DNA from: Leptospiraceae bacterium
Lineage (GTDB): Bacteria > Spirochaetota > Leptospiria > Leptospirales > Leptospiraceae
Assembly: GCA_016708435.1 (NCBI GenBank)
Contig: JADJFV010000033.1
Coordinates: 124,001-188,000 of the forward strand
Reading direction: 5' to 3'
Length of the DNA stretch: 64,000 nt
Shown: positions 27,322 through 35,959 of the stretch, one piece after another
Numbering within the stretch: position 1 is the first letter of the stretch
Layout of the letters: each line of letters opens with the position of its first letter
Position numbers and translations under genes: made by a program
The notes under the pieces: generated by a model
Database searches by the model: none
What the model was told of the DNA's origin: nothing
The model's input: the letters and a program-made list of their open reading frames with translations, nothing else

Positions 27322-28189
27322 TTAGTTTTCCCTCTCTTTTATGATCTTCACAAATTCTTTTTGGAATTCTTTTAGGTCTGGTTCGTAGACATCGATGGGG
27401 ATATTATCATTGAATATTATGTTATCATCCGATTTCCAGATAACCCAAAGTGCTGTAATGTAAAGGGTATAATCATTTTCGAATTCGATTTTTTTTAATA
27501 GATTTAATTTTTTATCAAAAATCCAGAAAGTAGATTTTATTTCATCGTGGCCGATAAAAGGAAAAAATCCAAAAGGTAAGAATTGACGGATAAAAAGTAA
27601 GAATGGCTTCCGCACTTATATCATAATTACGAGGTGAGTGGAAACCAATTACCCAATAATCAAAATCATTTTCTTTTAAGTAAATTTTATTTTTATCTGA
27701 AAAATCAAGTAAGTCTAAAATTTCTTTATGACCTAAATGCTTTGTCTTTTCCAAATACGTTTTTAAAAAGATTCGTAAATTGTTCTCTGAAATTGATTTA
27801 TCTGGTTTTACTATATTAGATTTTTCGATTGTTTTTCCAATTTTTAAAAAAAAATTTGTTGTCCTTTCTGTAGATAATCTTTGATCTCTTCTTGCTCTGC
27901 CGATTCCGGTAACAAATTGGTTTGGATTAAATGGTATTATATCTGTATCATTTTTTTTCTCATAAATAAACTGTAAAGCCTTAACAAGATTGCTACTAAG
28001 TATTTGCCGATTATCACAGCATTCATCGCGATCATTATAAAACGGATGAAATCCAACAACTCCAATTTTCTTACTCTTTAAAATATTTTCTTCTTCTTGG
28101 GTTAAATTATACTTAGCCGCATCTCGAACGAAGTAGTGCCTGCAATTGTTTAATGTTAGAATCAAAAGGATTATTTGGATTAGTTTCAT
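27322..28189 (-). pseudogene. Lipoprotein gene interrupted by a probable +1 frameshift
   Basis: The first frame (28189 down to 27542) starts with a lipoprotein signal (ILLILTLNNC) and runs to residue 215. It ends in an odd tail TFWIFSFYRPR. From 27615 another frame opens on the same strand with LPFGFFPFIGHDEIKSTFW and continues 97 residues to 27322. Removing one base near 27575-27580 joins them as SILPFGFFPFIGHDEIKS and gives a 288-residue lipoprotein. I do not recognise its function. It may be a real frameshift, a decayed gene or an assembly error. Confidence 0.6.
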
Positions 28190-28310
28190 TGTTTTAATTT
28201 CGCAAGAAAATTCTCTTTTGTCAATGGGTAATTACCCTGATTGGGGAAATTACCTAATCTTTTAATAAAAAGCTTGCTGTTAAACTCTAATTGCGTAATT
28301 TCGATCATGT

Positions 28311-29240
28311 ATGCATCCTGACCTAACCCAAATCAAATCAAAAGCACTCGAATGCGGCTTTTCGCTATTTGGCGTAGCGGATGCTGTGGTGCCAGAGAAA
28401 GACAAAGAAAATATTCGTTCCTGGGTAGAACAAGGATTAGCCGGAAAGATGGATTGGTATGCGCGTAACCAAGACTTACGGCTCAATCTAAACAACTTGG
28501 GATTTATTCCGCGCTCGGTGATTGTGCTTGGTTGTCTTTACCAGGATAGAGACTACGAAGAAGTATTCGCTACTAAAGATTATAAAATTTCACGTTATGC
28601 GACAGGAAAAGATTATCATAACGTTTTAAAGAAGATGTCTTTGCCTCTGCTCAAATACTTGCGAGAGAATTTTCCAGATAATAAATTTAGACAAGGTGTA
28701 GATTCGCTTCCCGTTCCCGAAAAAGTATTTGCAAGAGAAGCAGGAATTGGCTGGCAGGGAAAGAATACAAATATTATCAATGAAGACCTTGGCTCTTATT
28801 TTTTTCTCTCCGCCATTCTTACCGATTTACACTTATTAGCCGATAAACCTGTTACAGATCGATGTGGAACTTGTCGTGCTTGTCTAGATGCCTGTCCTAC
28901 TGGCGCTTTATTTGAACCCTATAAAATCGACGCAGGTAAATGTATTTCCCATCATACGATTGAAGACCGAAGTGAAGTATTTTCTGATCCTGTGGCTAAT
29001 GGCAAATGGGTGTATGGTTGTGATATTTGCCAAGAGGTATGTCCCTGGAATCGAGTAAAGGCGAAGAAGCGAGAAGTTTATACAATGAACGAAGAATTTA
29101 AACTCCGAGAAGAATTTAAAACTTTTACCAAACAGGATTTTTTAGAAATGACAGAAGAAGAGTTTAAAGAATTTGTGAAGGATAGTGCGATGGATAGGAT
29201 AACGCATAGTATGTGGAAGAGGAATTTTGAAAGTATATGA
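28311..29240 (+). CDS. queG: Epoxyqueuosine reductase
   Basis: Last step of queuosine synthesis in tRNA: a cobalamin-dependent iron-sulphur enzyme that reduces epoxyqueuosine. Visible are the cobalamin-domain segment VDSLPVPEKVFAREAGIGWQ with the conserved aspartate, and two 4Fe-4S motifs, CGTCRACLDACPTGA (near residue 185) and YGCDICQEVCPWN (near 235). The length of 309 residues is at the short end for the family, which often carries an extra C-terminal HEAT region. That region is absent here. Confidence 0.95.
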   Translation: MHPDLTQIKSKALECGFSLFGVADAVVPEKDKENIRSWVEQGLAGKMDWYARNQDLRLNLNNLGFIPRSVIVLGCLYQDRDYEEVFATKDYKISRYATGKDYHNVLKKMSLPLLKYLRENFPDNKFRQGVDSLPVPEKVFAREAGIGWQGKNTNIINEDLGSYFFLSAILTDLHLLADKPVTDRCGTCRACLDACPTGALFEPYKIDAGKCISHHTIEDRSEVFSDPVANGKWVYGCDICQEVCPWNRVKAKKREVYTMNEEFKLREEFKTFTKQDFLEMTEEEFKEFVKDSAMDRITHSMWKRNFESI

Positions 29241-29255
29241 AGACTTTTAACTACA

Positions 29256-29382
29256 CAGTCACCTCGAACATCCGTTTGTGAGAGGTCTATCTGACTAAGA
29301 AAGGAAAAAGCAATTCTAGTCCTAAGAACTAAGGCAGATTTCTCACGGTGCAAACTTGGAAGCTGCTAGTTCGAAATGACTG
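29256..29382. repeat. Palindromic intergenic element, copy 1 (127 bases)
   Basis: Imperfect terminal inverted repeats, CAGTCACCTCGAAC and GTTCGAAATGACTG, enclose inner arms (GTGAGAGGTCT / AGATTTCTCAC) that fold into one long hairpin. It fills the queG-mutY gap and shares its end sequence with the element at 30504-30589. Confidence 0.65.
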
Positions 29383-29407
29383 AAAAAGTTTCGAAAATAA
29401 ATAAACT

Positions 29408-30466
29408 ATGACCACACAAGATAAACTACTCAACTGGTTTTTAAAGAACCAACGCAAACTTCCGTTTCGCGAAAACAAAGATCCGTATAAAATTTGGATT
29501 AGTGAGGTGATGTTACAGCAAACAAGAGTTGCCGCAATGCTTCCTTCTTATGAAAAATTCATTTTACGTTTTCCTACTATTACAAGTCTTGCTGAATCAA
29601 CAGAGGAAGAAGTAATTCAATACTGGAAAGGCTTGGGATATTACTCCCGCGCGATTAATTTACGAAAGGGCGCTGTGTATTTAAAAGAGAATTTCAACTC
29701 TAAATTTCCTGATAGTCTTGAAGATGCATTGTCTGTTCCAGGAGTCGGACCCTATACAGCCCGCGCGGTCTTGTCGATAGCGTATAACAAAGAGTTTGCG
29801 GTATTAGATGGAAATGTAAAGCGAGTTCTCGCTAGATATTTTTTATTCAAAGAAAATATTTCCCTTCCTTCGTCTCACAAAGCCTTACAGGAATTAGCCG
29901 ATACTTTTTTGAATTCCAAAAATCCAGGCGATCACAACCAGGCTATGATGGAACTAGGGGCAACTATTTGTTTGCCTGCTCCCCTTTGTATGCTTTGTCC
30001 TATTCAAAAAGGTTGTCTTGCATTTGAAAAAGGAAAACAGACTGAACTTCCAATCATGGGAAAAGAAAAAACAAAACTTCCAATCAAGTTAAAATTTTTC
30101 TTTCTGGAAAAAGACGAGCGCATACTCGTTGTTAAATACAAACACAGAAGATTTTTTAAAACTATTTTTACTCTTCCGTTTTTAATTGAAGGAAAGAAGC
30201 TACCTACTAGTTATGAAGACAATTCTGAATTCGGAAAATATTTAAGAGAAAAAGACACTGACGCAGATTGGTTAAAAACAGGCAAACACAGTATTACCCA
30301 CCATGATATTGAATTACAACAAGCTAGATTTTCCCTCGATAATAAAAATTTACAAACCTTAGAAAATATTCTTTCTTCTAAAATTCCTTCTTTTGAAATA
30401 GAATGGAAATGGATTAAGAAAGAGGATTTGAAGTTAGAATTTGCTTCGTCGATTGCGGGAAGCTGA
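29408..30466 (+). CDS. mutY: Adenine DNA glycosylase MutY
   Basis: Removes adenine mispaired with 8-oxoguanine. It has the catalytic glutamate in SEVMLQQTRVAAMLPSY, the helix-hairpin-helix SVPGVGPYTARAV, the catalytic aspartate in VLDGNVKRVLAR, a 4Fe-4S loop ending near residue 205, and a C-terminal NUDIX-like domain that recognises 8-oxoguanine. The cysteine spacing reads C-X5-C-X2-C-X5-C (CLPAPLCMLCPIQKGC) rather than the usual C-X6-C at the first gap, which is a small oddity. It follows queG on the same strand across a repeat. Confidence 0.94.
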   Translation: MTTQDKLLNWFLKNQRKLPFRENKDPYKIWISEVMLQQTRVAAMLPSYEKFILRFPTITSLAESTEEEVIQYWKGLGYYSRAINLRKGAVYLKENFNSKFPDSLEDALSVPGVGPYTARAVLSIAYNKEFAVLDGNVKRVLARYFLFKENISLPSSHKALQELADTFLNSKNPGDHNQAMMELGATICLPAPLCMLCPIQKGCLAFEKGKQTELPIMGKEKTKLPIKLKFFFLEKDERILVVKYKHRRFFKTIFTLPFLIEGKKLPTSYEDNSEFGKYLREKDTDADWLKTGKHSITHHDIELQQARFSLDNKNLQTLENILSSKIPSFEIEWKWIKKEDLKLEFASSIAGS

Positions 30467-30503
30467 ATGTGGATATGAAGTAAAGGATTTGCTGTTTATA
30501 GAG

Positions 30504-30589
30504 TCATTTCGAACTGAGCACATCGGTTTGTGCGAGTGTGAGAAATCTATTTAGCAAACAAAATAAAAAATGTTTCTAGTTCGAAATGA
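30504..30589. repeat. Palindromic intergenic element, copy 2 (86 bases)
   Basis: Perfect 12-base terminal inverted repeats TCATTTCGAACT (30504-30515) and AGTTCGAAATGA (30578-30589). The interior GTGAGAAATCTATTTAGC matches the inner arm of the element at 29256-29382. It sits just after mutY, so the two copies bracket that gene. Confidence 0.7.
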
Positions 30590-30640
30590 GTGGTGGCATG
30601 AATATACGCATAATTTTAGTTTTACACAATTGATATTTCT

Positions 30641-31387
30641 ATGAAAAAATTTATTTTAATATTTTTCTTTATTGTTACCTGTTTCCCAAAATCACAGAAG
30701 GGGGTTCTTTCTCAAGAAGGAAATTGGTTGTCAAAGGAACGTTTTAATTCATTTGAACACTCTATTTTAAAACTTTCATTTTTACATAGCGGGGCATTTA
30801 TAATCTCATCGCTTTCTTACAATTGTCGTGGCTTAATGGCTGGCTCATACGAATATGATTATAAAAATAATTCATTAAAATTGGAAGTAACTGGCGTAAA
30901 AGATTTTTGTATTAATCCTGAATGGAAAAAGTTTAAAACAATAAATTGCAATTTAATTAATGACTCTAATTCAGTAGATTACCAAGAAAAAATTTTTTGC
31001 TCTGAATTAAAAGTTACTTTTTGGAACTTAAATAAAAAAGTGATGCTCAATCAAAAAGTATTATTCAATGGTAATTCGATTATAACACTAGGATTCCAAA
31101 AGACTTTTTTTCCGAAGGGTGCTGAAGTTTTTTTATCTCCAAATGAAACAAGCGATAAATATTTATTTCCTGCTTGCGGGGACCATTGGGGTCTATACTG
31201 TTATTATTTACCTGAACCAAGCAAATTAATAGTTCTAGGTAAAAAAGTTGATTCAGATTGGATCTTAGTTAGAATTCCTTGCTCATATACAGCTTTTGGA
31301 CAAGGATTTTATCCAGGAGAGGATGAATGTGAAGTAATTTATGGTTGGATAAAAATGAATATTGATTCAAAAATTTTAAAAAAGTAA
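30641..31387 (+). CDS. Putative lipoprotein with SH3-like C-terminus
   Basis: 248 residues. The start (MKKFILIFFFIVTC) looks like a short lipoprotein signal with the lipidated cysteine at 14. The middle is beta-rich with no family I know. The last 70 residues (SDWILVRIPC...VIYGWIKMN) resemble a bacterial SH3 domain. It is lower in G+C and lysine/asparagine-rich, in keeping with the accessory character of this stretch. Confidence 0.6.
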   Translation: MKKFILIFFFIVTCFPKSQKGVLSQEGNWLSKERFNSFEHSILKLSFLHSGAFIISSLSYNCRGLMAGSYEYDYKNNSLKLEVTGVKDFCINPEWKKFKTINCNLINDSNSVDYQEKIFCSELKVTFWNLNKKVMLNQKVLFNGNSIITLGFQKTFFPKGAEVFLSPNETSDKYLFPACGDHWGLYCYYLPEPSKLIVLGKKVDSDWILVRIPCSYTAFGQGFYPGEDECEVIYGWIKMNIDSKILKK

Positions 31388-31393
31388 CTGCAC

Positions 31394-31437
31394 ATAACGG
31401 AGAGTTTCCACTTCAAGAGCAGACAACGCTCCGTTAT
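31394..31437. repeat. Inverted repeat after the lipoprotein gene
   Basis: Perfect arms ATAACGGAG (31394-31402) and CTCCGTTAT (31429-31437) around 26 bases, seven bases after the stop. It could end transcription although no T-run follows. The 228 bases from here to the next gene show nothing else recognisable. Confidence 0.45.
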
Positions 31438-31665
31438 TCGGAATCTGTCCAATCTCTCAATCTAAGCCTACGTACCATTCACGATAAGTGTAAAAGCAAT
31501 AAAACATAAATTTACCAATAACAATACTACAAAATCCCAAAATTAAAAAAGTTGAAATATATACAAGCATTCAAATAATAAAACAATGCAATCGAACACA
31601 GTGCAGATATTTAAAAAACTAAAATTCTACTTGCAAAAATAGATTATCCTTGCGTTAATCAAAGT

Positions 31666-32013
31666 ATGAATACCTTACAAGCTACAGTTCAGGAATTGGG
31701 ATTTCCTACCATTGAGGAATTTGCAAGGTTCCATGCATTAGACATATTAGAGCATAAATTAGTAATGTATGAAAAGCAATTGGGAAACTTTCAACAAAAA
31801 TATGGAGTTGAATTCCATGAGTTCGAAAATAATTCTTCTACATTTACGAAGTATGGAACTTTGGAAAAGGAAGATGATTTTATAGAGTGGGAAGGTATTT
31901 TGCATAGTTCAAAAGTAGTGCAAAAGAAAATACTCGGATTAAAAACAGAAAACCAAATAGCCTCTAAAATAGATTATCGTAAAAAAATAGAGGATTATTT
32001 TCAAAATGTTTGA
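31666..32013 (+). CDS. Putative antitoxin of a TumE-type toxin-antitoxin pair
   Basis: 115 residues, mostly helical and acidic. The pattern LEHKLVMYEKQLGNFQQKYGVEFHEFE, then EKEDDFIEWE, recalls the small acidic partners encoded just upstream of TumE-family (DUF6516) toxins. Its last eight bases overlap the start of the next ORF, the usual arrangement for antitoxin then toxin. The family call is by memory of the pattern and needs a profile search. Confidence 0.5.
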   Translation: MNTLQATVQELGFPTIEEFARFHALDILEHKLVMYEKQLGNFQQKYGVEFHEFENNSSTFTKYGTLEKEDDFIEWEGILHSSKVVQKKILGLKTENQIASKIDYRKKIEDYFQNV

Positions 32014-32203
32014 TAGAGCGTCTATTGATGATTTACTTCACCAATATTCACTAATACTCCGTTGGGATAATGCTCCGCATCATCCACACATAGGAAATTT
32101 TCCATATCATTTGCATCGTGAAAAAGAAGATGCAATTGAAGAATCTTCCGAAATGACATTGAGTTCTGTTCTTAACTTTATCAAGAAAATTATACAAAAG
32201 TAG
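32006..32203 (+). CDS. TumE-family (DUF6516) toxin, apparently N-terminally short
   Basis: 65 residues with the family's core: a YxLILRWDNAPHHPHIGNFP segment followed by a histidine and MTLSSVLNFI near the C-terminus. Typical members are about 100-130 residues and have beta strands before the RWDNAPHH core that are mostly missing here. It may be a short variant, or a truncated and inactive toxin. It overlaps the upstream antitoxin ORF by eight bases. Confidence 0.6.
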   Translation: MFDRASIDDLLHQYSLILRWDNAPHHPHIGNFPYHLHREKEDAIEESSEMTLSSVLNFIKKIIQK

Positions 32204-32244
32204 ACGCAGGAAAAAAAATGTGTTGTTAAATATTAAGGAAAAGT

Positions 32245-34041
32245 ATGAACCATAAACCTCTCCACTCCACTCGCGAATTTGTAGAAGAATTAAAAAAAGA
32301 AAAAGAACTTTTAGTGATTGAAGATTCAGTAGATCCGAATTTAGAAATCGCTGAGATACAACGGCGAGTAGTCGCAAGACGTGGACCTGCGCTATTATTT
32401 ACAAATGTAAAGGGCTCTAAATTTCCTGTGGCTACTAACCTGTATGGCTCTGCGCGAAGAATTCATATTGCCTTTGGTTCGCGTCCTGTTGATTTGATTC
32501 GTAAGATTGCGCATACCGCACAAAATATAATGCCACCGACTCCTAAGAAAATTTGGGAGGCAAGGCATCTCGCCTTTGAAGCATTAAAAGTCGGATTAAA
32601 AAAAGAAAGTTCTCCTAGAGTCCTTGATTCATCGATTACTCCTGTGGATATAATGCAATTACCCGCTCTTAAATCCTGGCCTATGGATGCGGGGCGTTTT
32701 ATTACTTTGCCGCTTGTGTATACCGAAAGTCCTGTGAATGGAAAAGGAAATCTAGGAATGTATCGAATCCAATTTCATGATCGAGATACAACAGGTATGC
32801 ATATTCAAATTCATCGTGGTGGAGGATTTCATCATTTTGAAGCAGAAGAAAAAAATATGAGTCTTCCCTGTCATATCTATGTAGGCGGACCTCCCGCAAT
32901 GACGTTAGCCGCTGTAGCCCCAATGCCTGAGGAACTCAGTGAACTAATCATTGCTTCTTTACTTCTTGGTGAAAGATTAAAAATTACCCGCAATAAAAAA
33001 TTTAGCAGCTTACCAATAGTATCCGATTCAGACTTTTTACTCATCGGAGAAATTCCTCCAAAAGTAAGACACCCGGAAGGACCTTTCGGAGACCATTATG
33101 GCTATTATGCGCTACAGCATGATTATCCTATTATGAAAGTCCATGGAATTCATCATCGTAAAGATGCTATTTGGCCTGCAACGGTAGTAGGTAGACCTCC
33201 ACAGGAAGATCATTTTATTGCCGAGTTTTTACAGGATTTACTTTCTCCTATGTTTCCACTTGTTATGCCTAAAGCAATTTCTGTTTGGGCTTATGAGGAG
33301 TCGGGTGTTCATGCGTTAGCCGCTACTGTTGTTAAAGAGCGTTATCACAAAGAGGCATTTACAGCAGCTCTTCGTATTTTAGGAGAAGGGCATCTTTCTT
33401 TATCAAAATGTCTACTTGTTACAAACGAGATTATAAATCTAAAAAATTTCAAAAATACTTTTATTACAATTTTAGAGCGGATCAATTTACAAACGGATGT
33501 CCATATCTTTTCGAACATCTCACAGGATACTCTCGATTATACCGGACCAAAAGTAAATTCTGGTAGTAAGTTGATTCTTTTGGGAATCGGTGAGAAGCAA
33601 AATGATCTTACCCCCTCATTTACTGGTAAGCTTAAAAGTAAAAAGTTTCATTCTCCCACAGTCTTCTGTCCTGGTGCGTTAGTCGTATCAGGTCCTAAGT
33701 ATAAGGCGGGTGATAAGGCGCTCGAAGATTTACTCAAAGAACAATCGATTCAAAAATTTCTATTTGTATTTCTAGTGGATGATGCGAAAGATACGTGTAA
33801 ATCCGATCATGATTTTATTTGGAATATCTTTACTCGCTTTGAACCAGCAGGGGATGTATCGGGAAATTATTCTGTTTTACGAAATCACATCGCTTATAAA
33901 AATCCAATCGTCATTGATTGTCGATTGAAAGATTGGTATCCACCAGTATTGACTCCAGACTTGGACATAGTGAAGAGAGTAGACGAGCGATTCGGGAAAT
34001 TATTGGATTCTATTCAGAGTCCATTTGATTATTTTATTTAA
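32245..34041 (+). CDS. UbiD-family (de)carboxylase
   Basis: A prenylated-FMN-dependent decarboxylase of 598 residues. The family segments are ALLFTNVKGSKFPVATNLYG (N-terminal domain), GMYRIQFHDRDTTGMHIQ (flavin site), GGPPAMTLAA and the catalytic EGPFGDHYGYY. Members act in ubiquinone or menaquinone synthesis or on aromatic acids. The length exceeds the usual 480-500 by about 100 residues at the C-terminus. The flavin prenyltransferase UbiX is not in the window. The quinone role is more likely than phenylacrylate decarboxylation, but the substrate cannot be read from sequence. Confidence 0.88.
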   Translation: MNHKPLHSTREFVEELKKEKELLVIEDSVDPNLEIAEIQRRVVARRGPALLFTNVKGSKFPVATNLYGSARRIHIAFGSRPVDLIRKIAHTAQNIMPPTPKKIWEARHLAFEALKVGLKKESSPRVLDSSITPVDIMQLPALKSWPMDAGRFITLPLVYTESPVNGKGNLGMYRIQFHDRDTTGMHIQIHRGGGFHHFEAEEKNMSLPCHIYVGGPPAMTLAAVAPMPEELSELIIASLLLGERLKITRNKKFSSLPIVSDSDFLLIGEIPPKVRHPEGPFGDHYGYYALQHDYPIMKVHGIHHRKDAIWPATVVGRPPQEDHFIAEFLQDLLSPMFPLVMPKAISVWAYEESGVHALAATVVKERYHKEAFTAALRILGEGHLSLSKCLLVTNEIINLKNFKNTFITILERINLQTDVHIFSNISQDTLDYTGPKVNSGSKLILLGIGEKQNDLTPSFTGKLKSKKFHSPTVFCPGALVVSGPKYKAGDKALEDLLKEQSIQKFLFVFLVDDAKDTCKSDHDFIWNIFTRFEPAGDVSGNYSVLRNHIAYKNPIVIDCRLKDWYPPVLTPDLDIVKRVDERFGKLLDSIQSPFDYFI

Positions 34042-34079
34042 TGTGCTTGCATTAAATCCTATAAAGTTAGAATTTACCC

Positions 34080-35387
34080 ATGTCATTTTATAGATCTTTA
34101 GGCGCCAAATTTCAAATTTTATTAGTTGTGTCTCTTGCACTGTTTTTAGGATTTATTTTTTTATCAACAGTATCTATTGCTGAGGTGAACGATTTACATA
34201 CTAAACTTGGGGATAAAGAGAATTATCTGTTATCCTTTCTTATAAAAATGGGAATTAGTTTTGTTGTAGTTAGTGCCCTTTGTATTTCTGCGGTATATTA
34301 TGTTTTAACACAAACGTTTCGCCCGGTAGAGGCTATTTCTGATTTGCTCACAAAAGTCGCTCAAAATGATTTACAAGTTGATTTATTAGAATCAAAACGT
34401 CAAGACGAAATTGGAATCATCAGCCAATCTATTGACAATGTAATTCTTGGTTTTAGTGGTGTGCTTACTTCTATCAAGTTTACAGGCGAGCAAATTGGAG
34501 ACGCAGGAAAGACATTCAATAAATCAGCGTCCCTATTGACTAAATCTGTAGACATACAATCAGATGCCGCCAATCAAGTGGCTCAGGGATTAGAAGAAAT
34601 GAATGCATCACTTGATTTGATAAGTGTTAATTTTGAAAGTTCTGCTTCTTCTTTTAAAAACATTGATTCCAATTTAGAAGATCTTGCAAAGTCGGGAACA
34701 AAGATTCTACATGGAATGGATGAGCTTTCTACCATTGCAAAACAGTCTTTTGAAGAAGGTAAGATTGGGGAAAAAAATATTAACGATGCAATGGCTGCCA
34801 TGGAGCAGATAAAAGTAAAAACAAATAAGATTACTGAGTTTACATCGCTTATCTCCGAAATTTCAGATCAAACAAATTTACTTTCTTTAAATGCAAGTAT
34901 TGAAGCCGCAAGAGCCGGTGAGTATGGTAGAGGTTTCGCAGTAGTTGCCATGGAAGTAACCAAGCTCGCTGAAAAGACAATGACCAGCGTTAAAGAAGTA
35001 AAGTCAATCATTCATGATACAATTAAAACGGTTAATCATGGTTATGCGTGTGTGAATGATTCCTCCGAGAGTCTAAAGAAATTAATTCAAAATGTTCAGA
35101 AAGTTCAATCATCCTCTCAAAAAATAAACGTGCAAATTGTGAAGCAAGAAGACAATACAATTAAGATTTCAAAAAGTTCAAAAGCCTTAGCGGAGTTTTT
35201 AGAGATGGTTATCGAAAATGTGGGCGAAGAAAAAAAAGTCACCAATCAAATGCTTTCCTCTGTTGAAGAATTTTCTCTTTCTTTCCAATCTCTTCTCAAA
35301 GAGTCGGAAGAATTAAAAGAGCTTTCTGAAAATTTAAAAGCACAATCAGACGGACTTCTTAGTATTGTGAGTGGATTTAAATTGTAG
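34080..35387 (+). CDS. Methyl-accepting chemotaxis protein with minimal periplasmic loop
   Basis: 435 residues. The first membrane segment (about 12-32) and second (about 52-75) are separated by only about 20 residues, so there is no periplasmic ligand domain. A HAMP domain follows (TFRPVEAISDLL...RQDEIGIISQSI), then the signalling coiled coil with the CheA/CheW hairpin EISDQTNLLSLNASIEAARAGEYGRGFAVVAMEV (core LNASIEAARAGE). There is no CheR-binding tail. With no sensor of its own it probably takes a signal from the membrane or from a cytoplasmic partner. The PYP homologue 570 bases downstream on the same strand is the obvious candidate. Confidence 0.9.
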   Translation: MSFYRSLGAKFQILLVVSLALFLGFIFLSTVSIAEVNDLHTKLGDKENYLLSFLIKMGISFVVVSALCISAVYYVLTQTFRPVEAISDLLTKVAQNDLQVDLLESKRQDEIGIISQSIDNVILGFSGVLTSIKFTGEQIGDAGKTFNKSASLLTKSVDIQSDAANQVAQGLEEMNASLDLISVNFESSASSFKNIDSNLEDLAKSGTKILHGMDELSTIAKQSFEEGKIGEKNINDAMAAMEQIKVKTNKITEFTSLISEISDQTNLLSLNASIEAARAGEYGRGFAVVAMEVTKLAEKTMTSVKEVKSIIHDTIKTVNHGYACVNDSSESLKKLIQNVQKVQSSSQKINVQIVKQEDNTIKISKSSKALAEFLEMVIENVGEEKKVTNQMLSSVEEFSLSFQSLLKESEELKELSENLKAQSDGLLSIVSGFKL

Positions 35388-35452
35388 TTTAATGCATCAT
35401 TCTCTGTGGGTGGTTTGGTTACCGGAGGTAAAAAAAATAAAGAAAATTTTAT

Positions 35453-35932
35453 TTGCTCGGTTCTTATAAAAATAGGAAATTTACTTGCTTAAATATGTAT
35501 CTTCCTTACAAACGTATTGCTATGCTATATACAAATAAAGAACTTGAAACTCATTATCCCATTTCCGAACGAATGAAGCTAGAAAAATTAAAGGCTCAAA
35601 ATTCTCCTGTTTATTGGATGAATGAATATATTTCTTCTAGTGTTCCTGGAACCTCAGATGTTCAATCTCTTGTCAGTTATTCTCAGAATGTTACAGAGCA
35701 ATTAGAATCTGTGTATGAAGACATAGAGCCCTTTCTAAAAAAGACTAGTGACATAAAGCAATTAGCCGCTTACATCCAATCTTTAGAAGATCAAGTAGAG
35801 GATTTATACCAAGAAAAGGAAGAAGCGATTCTCTCCTTCGAAGGCGTGCATTCGATTTCTGATTTAGTAAAGCTTGCGAAAGGAATGGAAGAACAGTTGA
35901 AGTCTTTGTATCAAGAAAGAGATAATAATTAG
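35453..35932 (+). CDS. Coiled-coil repeat protein between chemoreceptor and PYP genes
   Basis: No family recognised. The C-terminal 90 residues contain three related units of about 33 residues, each beginning with a Ser/Ile/Leu helix start and ending with Leu-x-x-(V/L)-Tyr: SDVQSLVSYSQ...LESVYED, SDIKQLAAYIQ...VEDLYQE, SISDLVKLAKG...LKSLYQE. It is acidic, soluble and helical, and looks like an adaptor. The start is unclear: TTG 35453 and ATG 35495 or 35522 are in frame and none has a good Shine-Dalgarno, while a GGAGGT lies at 35423-35428, too far from all three. Confidence 0.6.
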   Translation: MLGSYKNRKFTCLNMYLPYKRIAMLYTNKELETHYPISERMKLEKLKAQNSPVYWMNEYISSSVPGTSDVQSLVSYSQNVTEQLESVYEDIEPFLKKTSDIKQLAAYIQSLEDQVEDLYQEKEEAILSFEGVHSISDLVKLAKGMEEQLKSLYQERDNN

Positions 35933-35959
35933 AAAATTAATTAAGGAGTAAGAATTAGA

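Noticed and set aside
31394..31437. Integron attC-like site (ATAACGGAG...CTCCGTTAT)
   Set aside because: The ends do not fit the RYYYAAC/GTTRRRY core well, the inner L boxes do not pair, and no integrase or array of such sites is present.
32245..34041. UbiD-family protein as a p-coumarate decarboxylase acting on the TAL product
   Set aside because: Its layout and length fit quinone-type UbiD proteins better than Fdc-type phenylacrylate decarboxylases. Proximity alone is too weak.
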